A stretch of DNA of 64,000 nucleotides from Lysobacterales bacterium (GCA_016707485.1 JADJHN010000001.1:558001-622000); one strand, 5' to 3'; positions 38,835 through 50,810 are shown, numbered from the stretch's first letter. The notes: a model not told the origin generated them from the sequence alone. Made by a program: numbers and translations.

Positions 38835-39494
38835 ATGGCGCCGATCCTGTACTCCCACCCGTTCTCGTCGTACTGCCAGAAAGTGCTGATTGCTCTCTAC
38901 GAAAATGGCACGCAGTTCGACTATCGCAACCTCGACGGTGCCGACAACCCGGCCATGCGCGAGCTTGAAGCGCTGTGGCCGATGAAGAAGTTCCCGCTGC
39001 TGGTCGAGAATGATCGCGTGGTGATGGAGGCAAGCATCATCATCGAGTACCTGCAGATCCACCATGCTGGTCCCGCGCGCCTGTTGCCCGAGGACGCCGA
39101 GCACGCCCTCGAAGTGCGCAAACTCGATCGCTTCTTCGACAACTACGTGCACACGCCGCTGCAGGCCATCGTCGGCGAACGGCTGCGTCCCGCCGGACAC
39201 CGCGATGCCTACGGCGTCGACGCCGCGCGCCGGACGCTGGATCGTGCCTATGCCTGGCTCGAAGCAAACCTGCGACAGGGAGATTGGGCGGCCGGTACGG
39301 ACTTCAGCCTTGCCGATTGCGCAGCGGCACCGGCACTTTTCTACGCCGATTGGGCGCATCCGATCAGCCAGGGGATGCCGATCCTGCGCGCCTATCGACA
39401 ACGCCTGCTGGCACGGCCTTCGTTTGCCCGCGCGGTGGATGAGGCGCGACCCTACCGTCATTATTTTCCACTCGGCACGCCCGATCGCGACTGA
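38835..39494 (+). CDS. Glutathione S-transferase family protein
   Basis: A 219-residue protein with a thioredoxin-like N-terminal domain (ILYSHPFSSYCQKVLIALYE, with Ser/Cys at the usual catalytic position; MKKFPLLVENDRVVMEASII is the glutathione-binding beta3/alpha3 region) and an all-helical C-terminal domain with the N-capping motif (FSLADCAAAPALFYAD). The substrate is unknown. The ATG at 38835 has GAGG upstream. It converges on the M13 peptidase gene across a perfect hairpin. Confidence 0.85.
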   Translation: MAPILYSHPFSSYCQKVLIALYENGTQFDYRNLDGADNPAMRELEALWPMKKFPLLVENDRVVMEASIIIEYLQIHHAGPARLLPEDAEHALEVRKLDRFFDNYVHTPLQAIVGERLRPAGHRDAYGVDAARRTLDRAYAWLEANLRQGDWAAGTDFSLADCAAAPALFYADWAHPISQGMPILRAYRQRLLARPSFARAVDEARPYRHYFPLGTPDRD

Positions 39495-39503
39495 ACAGTC
39501 GGC

Positions 39504-39530
39504 GGCAAGGGCCGCAACGCGGCCCTTGCC
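39504..39530. terminator. Hairpin between converging genes
   Basis: A perfect 12-bp stem (GGCAAGGGCCGC / GCGGCCCTTGCC) with a three-base loop AAC fills most of the 42-nt gap between the GST and M13 peptidase stops. Short T content only; probably acts for both directions. Confidence 0.75.
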
Positions 39531-39536
39531 CATGAA

Positions 39537-41675
39537 TCACCAGACCTGCACGCGCTGCCCGGGGGCGAGATAGAGCGCCTGCCCTTGCCGCACATCGAAG
39601 GCCGGATACCAGGCGTCGATATTGCGCACGGTCAGCGCCCGATAATGCCCAGGCGCATGGCCATTGGTCAGCACCGTATTGCGCAAGGCCTGCTCGCGGA
39701 ACTTGCTGCGCCAGATCTGTGCCCAGCCAAGGAACACGCGCTGGTCGGGCGAGAAGCCATCCAGCGCCATCGCCGGCCGATCGGCGCGGGCGAGCTTGTA
39801 GGCATCGTAAGCCGTCGCCAGCCCGGCGACATCGGCAATGTTCTCGCCAAGGGTGAGCTTGCCGTTGACGGCAAGGTCCGGGAACGGCTTGTATTCATCG
39901 TATTGCGCGGCCAGCGCCGCACCGGCTTCCTCGAAGCGGGCGAAATCTTCCTTTGTCCACCAGTTTTCCAGCTTGCCGGTTTCATCGAACAAGGCCCCGT
40001 TGTTGTCGAAGCTGTGGCTGATCTCGTGGCCGATCACTCCGCCGATGCCGCCATAGTTGATCGCATCATCGGCAGCACCATCGAAGAACGGCGCCTGCAG
40101 GATCGCCGCCGGGAAGATAAGGCGGTTCTCGAGTGGAATGTTCAAGGCATTGACCGTCTGCGGCAGCATGAACCATTCACCGCGATCGATCGGCTGGCCG
40201 AGCTTGGCCAGATTGCGCCGGTACTCGAACAAGCTGGCGCGTTGCGCGTTGCCGAGGGCATCATCGCGACGCACCTCCAGTGCGGAATAGTCGCGCCAGC
40301 GATCCGGATAGCCCATGCCGACCTTGAGTCCGTTCAACTTGGACCGGGCGCGGGCCTTGGTTGCCGGCGTCATCCATGCGGCGGCGTCGATACGCCGGCC
40401 GAATGCAGTGATCAGGTTGGCCACCATGGTGTTGGCGCGCGCCTTGGTCTCGGCGGAAAAGTGTTTCTCGACATAGATCTTGCCGATCGCCTCGCCGAGC
40501 GCATCATCGGCCTCATCCACTGCACGTTTCCAGCGCGCGCGCAGTTCAGGCGTGCCCGACATGGCCTTGCCGTTGAACGCGAAATGCTCATCGACGAAGG
40601 CCTTCGACAGGTAGGGCGAGGCGCGTTCAATGGCGTGGAAGGCGAGATAGTCTTTCCAATCCGCCAGCGGCAACCGATCGACGACCGCAGCGATCCCGGC
40701 CACGGCCTGCGGTTGCCAGACTATGAACTCCGGCTGCGCGGAAAGCCCCGCAGCATCGAAGAATCCGCTCCAGTCGATACCGGGTGCCCTTGCTGCGAAA
40801 TCCGCCTGCGACCAGGTATTCGCGCCCTTTTCGACGTCATCGGTTTCAAGCGCAGTGGCGTGCAGCGTGGCAATCGCGGTTTCCAGCGCGAGCACCTTCA
40901 CCGCCTTGGCCTTGCCGTCGGCCATGCCGGCCAGTTCGAAAACCTTGGCAACGTGTGCCTCGTACTGCGTGCGCAGATCAGCCATGCGCCCGCCTTCGAG
41001 ATAGAAATCCCGATCCGGCATGCCGAGGCCGCCCTGCACGAGATAAGGCACATACTGGTCCGGTTTTTTCAGGTTGGCGCTGATCCACATGCCGAACAGT
41101 CGATCGGTATAGCGGTCAGTGGCATTGAGCAGATCGACATCCGCACGCAGCGAGGCACCAAAGGCACGCGCCAGCCCCGGCTTGTCGGCGAGCGCGGCGA
41201 TTGCATCAAGCTCGGCCCGCACCGGCGCGATGCCCCTGGCCTCGATGCCGGCTTCATCCATGAACGCCGTGTAGTAGTCGCCGATCTTGCGGCGTTCGCC
41301 AGCGGCCGCTGCATCGGCCGCCGCCGCTTCAAGGATCGCCCTCGTGTCTTCCTGCGCCTGCTCGACCAGGGTCGTGAAGCTGCTGTAGCTGGAACGGTCC
41401 GCTGGAATCTCGGTGTTCCTTGTCCAGTTGCCATTGACGTACTCGAAGAAGTCCTGACCCGGCTCGATTCCCGTATCCATCCCGCTGACATCGAAACCGA
41501 ATGCACCGAGAACCGGTTGGGCGGGGGCAGCTGCCGGCGTTGATTGCACCGTAACCGGGGCGGCAGCCGGTGGTGTCGGCGTCGACGGTGAGCAGGCGCC
41601 AAGCAATACGGCGATCACGGCAGAAGCCGCTGGCGCGGCATGTCGACCAGGCAGGGATGGGCGTTGGACGTTCAC
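39537..41675 (-). CDS. M13 family zinc endopeptidase lipoprotein (PepO-like)
   Basis: A 712-residue neprilysin-type metallopeptidase, predicted lipoprotein (lipobox VLLGACS). The zinc site is VIGHEISHSFD (His550, Glu551, His554) with the third ligand Glu611 in GENIADVAG; NALNIPLENRLIFPA and the C-terminal substrate-binding NIDAWYPAF segment are family features. A Pro/Ala-rich linker follows the lipobox. The start is taken at the GTG at 41675, which leaves a standard lipoprotein signal; an ATG at 41723 is in frame but adds residues not expected for an export signal. It probably degrades oligopeptides in the periplasm. Confidence 0.92.
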   Translation of the reverse strand: MNVQRPSLPGRHAAPAASAVIAVLLGACSPSTPTPPAAAPVTVQSTPAAAPAQPVLGAFGFDVSGMDTGIEPGQDFFEYVNGNWTRNTEIPADRSSYSSFTTLVEQAQEDTRAILEAAAADAAAAGERRKIGDYYTAFMDEAGIEARGIAPVRAELDAIAALADKPGLARAFGASLRADVDLLNATDRYTDRLFGMWISANLKKPDQYVPYLVQGGLGMPDRDFYLEGGRMADLRTQYEAHVAKVFELAGMADGKAKAVKVLALETAIATLHATALETDDVEKGANTWSQADFAARAPGIDWSGFFDAAGLSAQPEFIVWQPQAVAGIAAVVDRLPLADWKDYLAFHAIERASPYLSKAFVDEHFAFNGKAMSGTPELRARWKRAVDEADDALGEAIGKIYVEKHFSAETKARANTMVANLITAFGRRIDAAAWMTPATKARARSKLNGLKVGMGYPDRWRDYSALEVRRDDALGNAQRASLFEYRRNLAKLGQPIDRGEWFMLPQTVNALNIPLENRLIFPAAILQAPFFDGAADDAINYGGIGGVIGHEISHSFDNNGALFDETGKLENWWTKEDFARFEEAGAALAAQYDEYKPFPDLAVNGKLTLGENIADVAGLATAYDAYKLARADRPAMALDGFSPDQRVFLGWAQIWRSKFREQALRNTVLTNGHAPGHYRALTVRNIDAWYPAFDVRQGQALYLAPGQRVQVW

Positions 41676-41800
41676 GGGAAATCTCGAGCTGTACGGGCCG
41701 ATCACCCTAAAGGCATTCCGCATCGGCTCCAAGTGCCAGTCGCCGTGATCAGGCACGAAGCGGCAGACAAGACCGGGCCAGGCCCGACATGGTGGCAGAA

Positions 41801-42634
41801 TCATTCAGCCGTGCGGGTGCTGCTGAAATCGCAAGGTGGATGGCTGAGCCTGCGCTGCAGGATCCACACCAGCAGGCCATCCGTGGCATAAGCCTGCGGC
41901 CAGATCACGTGCATGGCGTCGGCATATTCGGTGTAGCGCGGATGGCCGCCCATCGCGCGCAAGGCGCGTACCACCGCACGTGAGCCAAGCATGGCGCCGC
42001 CGTAGCCGGTTTCGATATCGGTATCGTTGTCTCTGGCACCGTGGAAAATCCATTGCGGCACGTCGCGAATCGAAGCAAGACCGGCCAGCTCGGTCATTCC
42101 CGACATGGGTATGCCAGCCGCGAAACAGCGCGGATAGGCTTTCAGCGTGGCCCAGACACCCGTGCCGCCATCGGACAACCCACTCAGCACGATGCGCCGC
42201 GGATCGACCGGGAAGCGCTGCAATGCGTCGTTGACCACCGCGGCAATCAAGGCCGGCGGCCAGTAGTCACGGTCCACTTGGGGAGCCACGAAGACCAGCG
42301 GAATGCCGTTCGCCTGAGCCGTATCGACCAGTTCCAGCGCGCCGTTGGCGCGCCCCTGCAACTGGCTTTCGTTGTCGCTGCCGTTCTGCCCGCTGCCATG
42401 CATGAAGACGATCAAGGGCAACAACTCGCCATGGCGTCGGCCTGCGGTCTGCATGGCGCGATAGGCGATCGCATCAGCGTCTGGCGTGCGGTATCTGCCA
42501 AATGCTTGCGCATCCACGGCAGCAGCAGTCGAGGCACTGCCAAGTCCCAGGATCAGGGCCAGCAAGCCGGCAGCGATCGGGTGCGCATGGAGGATTCGCA
42601 GGGTTAGACAGGCTGGCATGAGCTCGGCAAGCAT
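41801..42634 (-). CDS. Exported alpha/beta hydrolase
   Basis: A 277-residue protein with an N-terminal hydrophobic signal (AAGLLALILGLGSASTAAA). The hydrolase fold shows the oxyanion segment LIVFMHGSGQNGSDNE, nucleophile Ser154 in LSGLSDGGTGVWA, and a terminal His in EYADAMHVIWPQ. It resembles predicted peptidases and PHB-depolymerase-like esterases (PF00326/PF10503 type); substrate unknown. The ATG at 42634 has GGAG five bases upstream. It is divergent from the ArsR-methyltransferase gene. Confidence 0.75.
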   Translation of the reverse strand: MLAELMPACLTLRILHAHPIAAGLLALILGLGSASTAAAVDAQAFGRYRTPDADAIAYRAMQTAGRRHGELLPLIVFMHGSGQNGSDNESQLQGRANGALELVDTAQANGIPLVFVAPQVDRDYWPPALIAAVVNDALQRFPVDPRRIVLSGLSDGGTGVWATLKAYPRCFAAGIPMSGMTELAGLASIRDVPQWIFHGARDNDTDIETGYGGAMLGSRAVVRALRAMGGHPRYTEYADAMHVIWPQAYATDGLLVWILQRRLSHPPCDFSSTRTAE

Positions 42635-42698
42635 AGCGCTCCGACGAAAAATCGTCGTCTGAGGCCCGCCCCGATCTGCTGACAGGGAGCTGCCCGCG

Positions 42699-42728
42699 TT
42701 GACGCCTCCCGGTGCCGACCGCTACATT
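42699..42728 (+). promoter_or_regulatory. Sigma-70-type promoter for the sahR-like/metH operon
   Basis: TTGACG at 42699-42704 and TACATT at 42723-42728 are separated by 18 bases. Transcription would begin near 42735, directly at the inverted repeat described next and about 30 nt before the GTG start of the regulator. Confidence 0.6.
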
Positions 42729-42736
42729 GCGCATCC

Positions 42737-42760
42737 ATCCTTCAATCAAGATGAAAGGAT
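42737..42760. promoter_or_regulatory. Candidate autoregulatory operator
   Basis: ATCCTT at 42737-42742 is matched by AAGGAT at 42755-42760. Inside it TTCA (42741-42744) and TGAA (42752-42755) flank ATCAAGA. The dyad covers the predicted transcription start and the ribosome-binding AAAGGA of the regulator gene, so a bound repressor would block both steps. ArsR-family SahR regulators bind palindromes containing a TCAAGA-like half site. Confidence 0.55.
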
Positions 42761-42765
42761 ATTTT

Positions 42766-43692
42766 GTGGATCTGACTGCCACATCGACCTTGTTGCGCGT
42801 GTTGTCCGATCCGACCCGCGTGCGCTTGCTGGCCCTGCTCGAGCGCGAGGAACTCACCGTCGCCGAACTGTCCGCGATCCTGCGCCTGGCCCAGCCCCGC
42901 GTTTCCACGCACCTGGCCAAGCTCAAGGAAGCCGACCTCGTGCGTGACCGCCGCGCCGGCGTCTCCTCCTACTACCGCTTCAACGGCGAACTTGCGCCGA
43001 AGGAAAACGCCTTCCTGCATGCCTTGAAGGACGCGGTCGATGATGCCTTGTTGTCCGAAGACGAGCGGCGCCTGCCGGGCATCCTGGCCAAGCGCGCGCG
43101 CGCCGAAGGCTGGGCCGACAGCGTGGCCGGCGACATGGAGCGCCACTATTCGCCCGGACGCACCTGGGAAACCCTGGCCCGCGCAATGACCCAGCTGGTC
43201 GATCCGGGTGACGTCCTCGACATTGCCTCGGGCGATGGCGTGCTCGCCGAACTGCTCGCTCCACGCGCGCGTTCGATCGTCTGCATCGACGCCAGTCCCC
43301 GCGTGGTCGCCGCCGCCCGTGAACGCCTGAAATCCTTTGCCAACGTCGAAGTGGTCAGCGGCGACATGCACGCGCTGGATTTTGGCCGCAAGCGCTTCGA
43401 CCTGGTCCTGCTCATGCATGCGCTGACCTACAGCGAACAACCGGCGAGCGTCGTCGCCGAGGCTGCGCGCGTGCTCGCCAAGGGCGGCCACCTGCTCGCG
43501 GCAACGTTGGGCAAGCATGCGCACCGCACGGCTGTGGAACCGTTCGATCATCGCAACCTCGGCTTCACACCAGCGGAACTTGCCGGCTTTGCCAGCGCCG
43601 CCGGGCTTGAGGTGCTGTCGTGCAAGCGCATCACCCGCGAGGTCAAGGCCCCGCATTTCGAAGTCATCTCGCTGTTGGCACGCAAATCATGA
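42766..43692 (+). CDS. ArsR-family regulator with SAM-methyltransferase-like domain (SahR-like)
   Basis: A 308-residue protein. The N-terminal winged helix (LLRVLSDPTRVRLLALLERE, LRLAQPRVSTHLAKLKEADL) is of the ArsR type. A C-terminal class I methyltransferase-like domain (about 130-285) contains VLDIASGDGVLAELLA and VCIDASPRVVAAA, so it can bind SAM or S-adenosylhomocysteine. This two-domain layout directly ahead of metH matches SahR, a SAH-responsive repressor of methionine-cycle genes. I take the GTG at 42766 as start since AAAGGA lies six bases upstream; an ATG at 42751 is possible. It overlaps metH by ATGA. Confidence 0.82.
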   Translation: MDLTATSTLLRVLSDPTRVRLLALLEREELTVAELSAILRLAQPRVSTHLAKLKEADLVRDRRAGVSSYYRFNGELAPKENAFLHALKDAVDDALLSEDERRLPGILAKRARAEGWADSVAGDMERHYSPGRTWETLARAMTQLVDPGDVLDIASGDGVLAELLAPRARSIVCIDASPRVVAAARERLKSFANVEVVSGDMHALDFGRKRFDLVLLMHALTYSEQPASVVAEAARVLAKGGHLLAATLGKHAHRTAVEPFDHRNLGFTPAELAGFASAAGLEVLSCKRITREVKAPHFEVISLLARKS

Positions 43693-44770
43693 GTCGACAA
43701 CTTCCGTGGCTGCAAGGCGAACGGGTGCAGGCACTCGAACAGGCATTGAGCAAGCGCATTCTCGTCATCGATGGCGCCATGGGCACGATGATCCAGAGCC
43801 ATCACCTTGAGGAAGGCGACTACCGCGGCCAGCGATTTGCCGAAGGCTTCGATTCCAGCCATGCACACGGCGCCGGCTGCGGGCATGACCTCAAGGGCAA
43901 CAACGACCTGCTCCTGCTGACCCGCCCCGATATCATTGCAAACGTCCACAATGCCTATCTCGAAGCCGGCGCTGACCTGATTGAAACCAATACCTTCAAC
44001 GCCACCTCGATCAGCCAGGCCGACTACCATCTGCAACACATCGTCTACGAACTCAATCGCGAAGGTGCACGCATCGCCCGTGCCTGTTGCGACGCGTTCA
44101 GCGCGAAAACACCGGATCAACCGCGATTCGTCATCGGCGTGCTGGGACCGACCAGCCGCACCGCCTCGATCAGCCCGGACGTCAACGATCCCGGCTTCCG
44201 CAACACCGGTTTCGATGAACTGCGTGTAGCCTACGGCGAGGCTGTCGAAGGCCTGATCGACGGCGGTGCCGACACGATCATGGTCGAGACGATCTTCGAT
44301 ACGCTGAACGCCAAGGCCGCGCTGTATGCGATCGAGGAAGTGTTCGAGCGACGCGGCGGTCGCCTGCCGATCATGATCTCGGGCACCATCACCGATCGCT
44401 CCGGGCGCACGCTTTCCGGACAGACTGCCGAAGCCTTCCACGCCTCGCTGGCACACAGCCGGCCGCTGTCGTTCGGCCTCAATTGCGCGCTCGGTGCCAG
44501 CGACCTGCGCGAGCATGTCGAAACCCTGGCACGGGTCAGCCACAGCTTCGTCAGTGCGCATCCGAATGCGGGTCTGCCAAACGCGTTCGGGGAATACGAC
44601 GAGACGCCCGAGGAAATGGCCGCGACCTTGCGCGAATTTGCCACGGCCGGCCTGCTCAACCTGGTCGGTGGCTGCTGCGGCACCACGCCGGCGCATATCA
44701 AGGCGATTGCCGAAGCAGTGCGCGGACTGCCGCCACGAATCCTGCCTGCGTTCAGCCAGGAGCAGGCGGC

Positions 44771-44774
<4 letters not shown>
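43689..44774 (+). CDS. metH: Methionine synthase, homocysteine-binding subunit (split MetH)
   Basis: A 361-residue protein corresponding to the N-terminal module of cobalamin-dependent MetH. It begins LEQALSKRILVIDGAMGTMI and carries the homocysteine/zinc ligands in GLNCALG and LVGGCCGTTPAH. The folate, cobalamin and activation modules are in the next gene, whose start overlaps this stop by four bases. MetH split at this point is, to my knowledge, usual in Xanthomonas relatives, so I do not consider it damage. Confidence 0.93.
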
Positions 44775-47469
<2,695 letters not shown>

Positions 47470-47482
47470 CCACGGGCAAGGG

Positions 47483-47513
47483 AAAAAGCGCGCCTGCCAG
47501 AAGACAGGCGCGC
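47483..47513 (-). terminator. Intrinsic terminator of the small membrane-protein gene
   Basis: A 9-bp stem GCGCGCCTG / CAGGCGCGC with an 8-base loop; read on the minus strand it is followed by TTTTT. It lies just beyond the stop at 47520 and also directly after the metH stop, so the stem may act for both converging genes. Confidence 0.82.
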
Positions 47514-47519
47514 CGAAGA

Positions 47520-47771
47520 TCACATGCCCGATGTCGGCATGCTGTTCATGGCGGTAATCATCGCCATGCCGCCAAACAGGAAGAACAGCACGAGACCGAT
47601 CAGATAGAAGATCAAGGCCGCCTTGCAGAAGTTGGCCTTGTTTGGATTTGCGCTGCTGGAGAATCCCCACACGAACAACATGATGAAGCCGACGATCGGA
47701 ATCGCCAGGACGATCATGGTGATGATCCAGTCGCCGAGCGACATCACCGGTGCACTGCTACGATTTTCCAT
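47520..47771 (-). CDS. Small membrane protein, unknown function
   Basis: An 83-residue protein with two hydrophobic segments (WIITMIVLAIPIVGFIMLFV and ALIFYLIGLVLFFLFGGMA) separated by a short polar loop SSANPNKANFCK. GGGGAGAG precedes the ATG at 47771. No family recognised. The frame stays open far upstream through the next gene, but that part overlaps it and is not a plausible protein. Confidence 0.65.
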   Translation of the reverse strand: MENRSSAPVMSLGDWIITMIVLAIPIVGFIMLFVWGFSSSANPNKANFCKAALIFYLIGLVLFFLFGGMAMITAMNSMPTSGM

Positions 47772-47851
47772 GCTTGCCTCTCCCCGAGGTTGTTGCCAGG
47801 CGGTTGCCTGGCCGGCGGATTCTGGCACGAACCTGAACCCGCCGCATCCGC

Positions 47852-48160
47852 TCAGGATCCGGCCCGGTCGCGCCGGTGGCGGTAGTCGACAACCAGGTTG
47901 TAGACCGAGACAAAAGCCGGAAATGCGTTGGAAAGGATGCCGACCGAATCGTTCTTGCCGAAGGTGAAATAGCTGACCAGCATCACGCTGCCGCAGACCG
48001 ACAACCACCAGAACGCACGCGGCATGTGCACGCGCTTGAGCTTGCGCGTCGCATACATCTGCACGAACCAGCGGCTGGTGAACAGCAGCACCCCGAGATA
48101 GCCGACCAGCTTCCACGGGGTCACGCCGATACTGTGGATATGGAACAGGACTTCGTTCAT
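47852..48160 (-). CDS. Lipid-A-disaccharide synthase N-terminal domain-like protein
   Basis: A 102-residue membrane protein with three helices. The conserved VGYLGVLLFTSRWFVQMYA and AFWWLSVCGSVMLVSYFTF segments identify the LAB_N domain, which occurs alone next to glycosyltransferases or acyltransferases in many proteobacteria. No such partner is adjacent here. The ATG at 48160 has only a weak ribosome site. Confidence 0.8.
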   Translation of the reverse strand: MNEVLFHIHSIGVTPWKLVGYLGVLLFTSRWFVQMYATRKLKRVHMPRAFWWLSVCGSVMLVSYFTFGKNDSVGILSNAFPAFVSVYNLVVDYRHRRDRAGS

Positions 48161-48333
48161 CGCAGGTCCGCAGCGGCAAAAGTTGCGGCATTCTAACGTG
48201 CAGCACCAGGTTCCCGCAGCAAGCGCCAATGGCACCATCCAGCGTGCGCATCGGCCGCCTGGCGGGCTGCCCGCGAATCGCTGTCTCGCCGCCTCGGGAA
48301 ACGACTTCCCGGGAATGGCCATCCGCGCGCGAG

Positions 48334-49398
48334 TCAGGCCCTTGCCCGCAGCCAATCGTGGATGGCCGGTGGCACTTCGCGTTGGGCGCGGCTGGAAACA
48401 TAGATGCCGATATGGCCGCCCTTGAAGGCGATTTGCGTGTAGTCCTTGCTGCCGATGACGCCCTTCAGCGCACGCGATGAATCCGGCGGCACCAGATGAT
48501 CCTGCTCGGCAAAGATGTTCAACACGGGCACCGTGATGTTTTTCAGATCCACCTTGTGCTTGCCGAGCTTGAGACCACCCCTGACCAGCTTGTTGCCCTG
48601 ATAGAAATCGCGCATGAACTGGCGAAACGCCTCGCCGGCCTGGTCGGGTGAATCGAAAATCCATTTCTCCATGCGCAGGAAATTCTCGAGCTCGGCCTTG
48701 TTGTCGAGGATATCGACCATGCCGACGTACTTCTGCTGCAACAGGCGCATGGGCTTCAGCATCAGGTAGCACCAGTTCATCAGGTCGGCCGGCACGTTGC
48801 CGATGGTATTGACGAACAGGTCGGCGTCCATGTTGCGCGTCCAGTTCGACAGCATGTTGTCCGGCGTGTGGAAATCGACCGGCGTGACCATGGTGATGAG
48901 GTTCTTGACCTTGTGCGGATGGATTGCCGTGAAGCACAGCGAAAACGCCCCACCCTGGCAGATGCCGAGCACGTTGATCTTCTTCACCCCGGCTTTCTTC
49001 GCCACCGCGTCGACACTGCGCCGGATATAGCCGTTGATGTAGTCATCCAGGGTCAGCCAGCGATCGGCCAGATCCGGGTAACCCCAATCGATCAGATAGA
49101 CATCCTCGCCTTGTGCCAGCAGGTTGCGCACGAGTGACTTGTCTTCCTGCAGATCGACCATGTACGGGCGATTGACCAGCGCGTAGACAATCAGGGTCGG
49201 CGTCTCCGCCGTCGGCTCGCGCTCGCCGCGAAAGCGATAGACGACCAGCTTGTCCTCGCGATAGACCTCTTCCTTTTCGGTGCAGCCGAAGTCGACCTCG
49301 TCGAGCGTGCGCAACACCTGCATGCCGGCCATGATCTTTTTCTGGACCTTCTGCGCTTCCTCAAACAGCTTGAACGGTTCGATGTTGAGCGGGTCCAT
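48334..49398 (-). CDS. phaC: Class III polyhydroxyalkanoate synthase catalytic subunit
   Basis: A 354-residue PHA synthase that polymerises 3-hydroxyacyl-CoA. The lipase-like box is GICQGG with catalytic Cys147; Asp300 in AEQDHLVPP and His329 in KGGHIGIY complete the triad, two positions off the Allochromatium numbering. The short length and need for PhaE mark class III. The start overlaps the phaE stop (GTGATG); GGAGG lies upstream. It is in one operon with phaE. Confidence 0.96.
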   Translation of the reverse strand: MDPLNIEPFKLFEEAQKVQKKIMAGMQVLRTLDEVDFGCTEKEEVYREDKLVVYRFRGEREPTAETPTLIVYALVNRPYMVDLQEDKSLVRNLLAQGEDVYLIDWGYPDLADRWLTLDDYINGYIRRSVDAVAKKAGVKKINVLGICQGGAFSLCFTAIHPHKVKNLITMVTPVDFHTPDNMLSNWTRNMDADLFVNTIGNVPADLMNWCYLMLKPMRLLQQKYVGMVDILDNKAELENFLRMEKWIFDSPDQAGEAFRQFMRDFYQGNKLVRGGLKLGKHKVDLKNITVPVLNIFAEQDHLVPPDSSRALKGVIGSKDYTQIAFKGGHIGIYVSSRAQREVPPAIHDWLRARA

Positions 49399-50810
49399 CA
49401 CCTGCTACCTCCTTGTTTGCTCGCCTTTTCTTTCGGGCCGGGAACTGCAGTGCTGGCCGCAGTGCTCTTGGACTTGCGTGCAAAGCGCGCGATGCTCGCG
49501 GCAAAACTGCCGCTCGCGGCGGTCTTCTTGCCCTTTGCGGCACGTGACTTGGTAACGGCAACGGCCTTGCGCTGCGCCTTGCCGGCGGTGGATTTGCGGC
49601 GCTGCTCACGATGGCCCGACGTGGGTGTCGATTCCTGCGCCGCAGCGGGCTTGCTGGCAACGCTCCTGGCTGGCGGTTCGACCTGGGCGCGCGCCGGGAC
49701 ACTTGCCTTTGCTGCCTTGCCGGATGCTGGATGCCTTGCCACTCTCGTGCGCTTTGCGGGTCGTGCGGGTTTCGAAGTCTTTGCGGTCTTCCCGGCGGCA
49801 ACGCGCGCTGGCGATGCTTGCGGTTTCGCGCCTTCCTCGCGCGCCGCTTTCAGCGCGGCAAGTTCACGACGCAGCTCGGCTACTTCCTCCTGCAAGGCTT
49901 CGCCGCCACCGGCGTTTTCACGCTCGCTGCGGAACTCGCGGCGCAGGGCCTGCAGGCGTTCGCCGATGCTGTTGACCTCGCTGCGCGTCGGCATGCCGAG
50001 TTGATTGCAGAAGCGCTCGATTTCGCCCTGCACCTGCTGGCGCACGCGCATCTGCGCATCGACCACGGCGGCATAGATTTCGCGGAACTCCTCGGACAAG
50101 GCAATTTCGGCGTAGGCCTCTTCGGCGGCATCCACCCACAGGTCGTAGAGGCCGCGCGCCGAATCGATCTGCCGACCCGGTTCCTCGCGCTCGGCAAGCT
50201 TGAGCTGGAAGCGCGCAAAACTCTGCTCGGCGACCTTGAGCATCAGGCGGTCGTGGCGCGCGCTCTGCTCCTGGTAATCGATGAACACCTGTGCAGTTTT
50301 CTGCAGGTTTTCCTGTTTCTCGCGAAGCGGGCCGAAAGCCGGCATCTGCAAGGCGCCCTTGGCCTTGTCGAACATCGGCCCGGCCGCTGTGGCGAACTGC
50401 TCCATCATCTGCTCGAAGCCTCGCGCACCCTGGCTGCCGAAACCGCGTATCGCCGCAGCAAACGGGTTGCCCATGGCCGAGGCCGGGAATGCGCCAGCGA
50501 AACCACTGCCGGCCAAGGCATCGGCAAGCGGGCTTGAACCCGCACCCTGCCCCATCACGCCATTGGCAAGACTTTGCAGCATGCCGAGATAGCCCTGTGC
50601 ACCGGCCAGCAAATGCTCGATCGCTTCACTCTGCTGCTTGCCGCCGGCAAAGGGACTGACCTTGGTCATGTTCTCCATCCACGCCGAGCCGGGCATTGGC
50701 GCACTGCTCCAGGCAGGCATGCCTGGATTTCCACTCATCGCGGCTTGAGCCTGGCGCGCCATCGCTTCCCAGTTCTTCGCCCATTGGCCTACATCCAGCA
50801 GTTCGCTCAT
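49398..50810 (-). CDS. phaE: Class III PHA synthase subunit PhaE with long basic tail
   Basis: A 470-residue protein. Residues 1 to about 325 are ordinary PhaE: helical, with MENMTKVSPF, LQKTAQVFIDYQEQSARHDR, GLYDLWVDAAEEAYAEI and a terminal coiled coil (300-325). Residues 326-470 form a Lys/Ala/Pro/Ser/Arg-rich tail (KTAKTSKPARPAKRTRVAR, KSRAAKGKKTAAS) resembling the histone-H1-like tails of PhaF phasins and AlgP. Such a tail could bind DNA and tie granules to the nucleoid. Normal PhaE proteins are about 330-360 residues, so the extension is an oddity. It is translationally coupled to phaC. Confidence 0.92.
   Translation of the reverse strand: MSELLDVGQWAKNWEAMARQAQAAMSGNPGMPAWSSAPMPGSAWMENMTKVSPFAGGKQQSEAIEHLLAGAQGYLGMLQSLANGVMGQGAGSSPLADALAGSGFAGAFPASAMGNPFAAAIRGFGSQGARGFEQMMEQFATAAGPMFDKAKGALQMPAFGPLREKQENLQKTAQVFIDYQEQSARHDRLMLKVAEQSFARFQLKLAEREEPGRQIDSARGLYDLWVDAAEEAYAEIALSEEFREIYAAVVDAQMRVRQQVQGEIERFCNQLGMPTRSEVNSIGERLQALRREFRSERENAGGGEALQEEVAELRRELAALKAAREEGAKPQASPARVAAGKTAKTSKPARPAKRTRVARHPASGKAAKASVPARAQVEPPARSVASKPAAAQESTPTSGHREQRRKSTAGKAQRKAVAVTKSRAAKGKKTAASGSFAASIARFARKSKSTAASTAVPGPKEKASKQGGSR

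Noticed and set aside
47520..48401. A single 293-residue protein covering both small membrane proteins
   Set aside because: Only the last 83 residues look like protein with a good ribosome site; the upstream part overlaps the LAB_N gene in another frame and has arbitrary composition.
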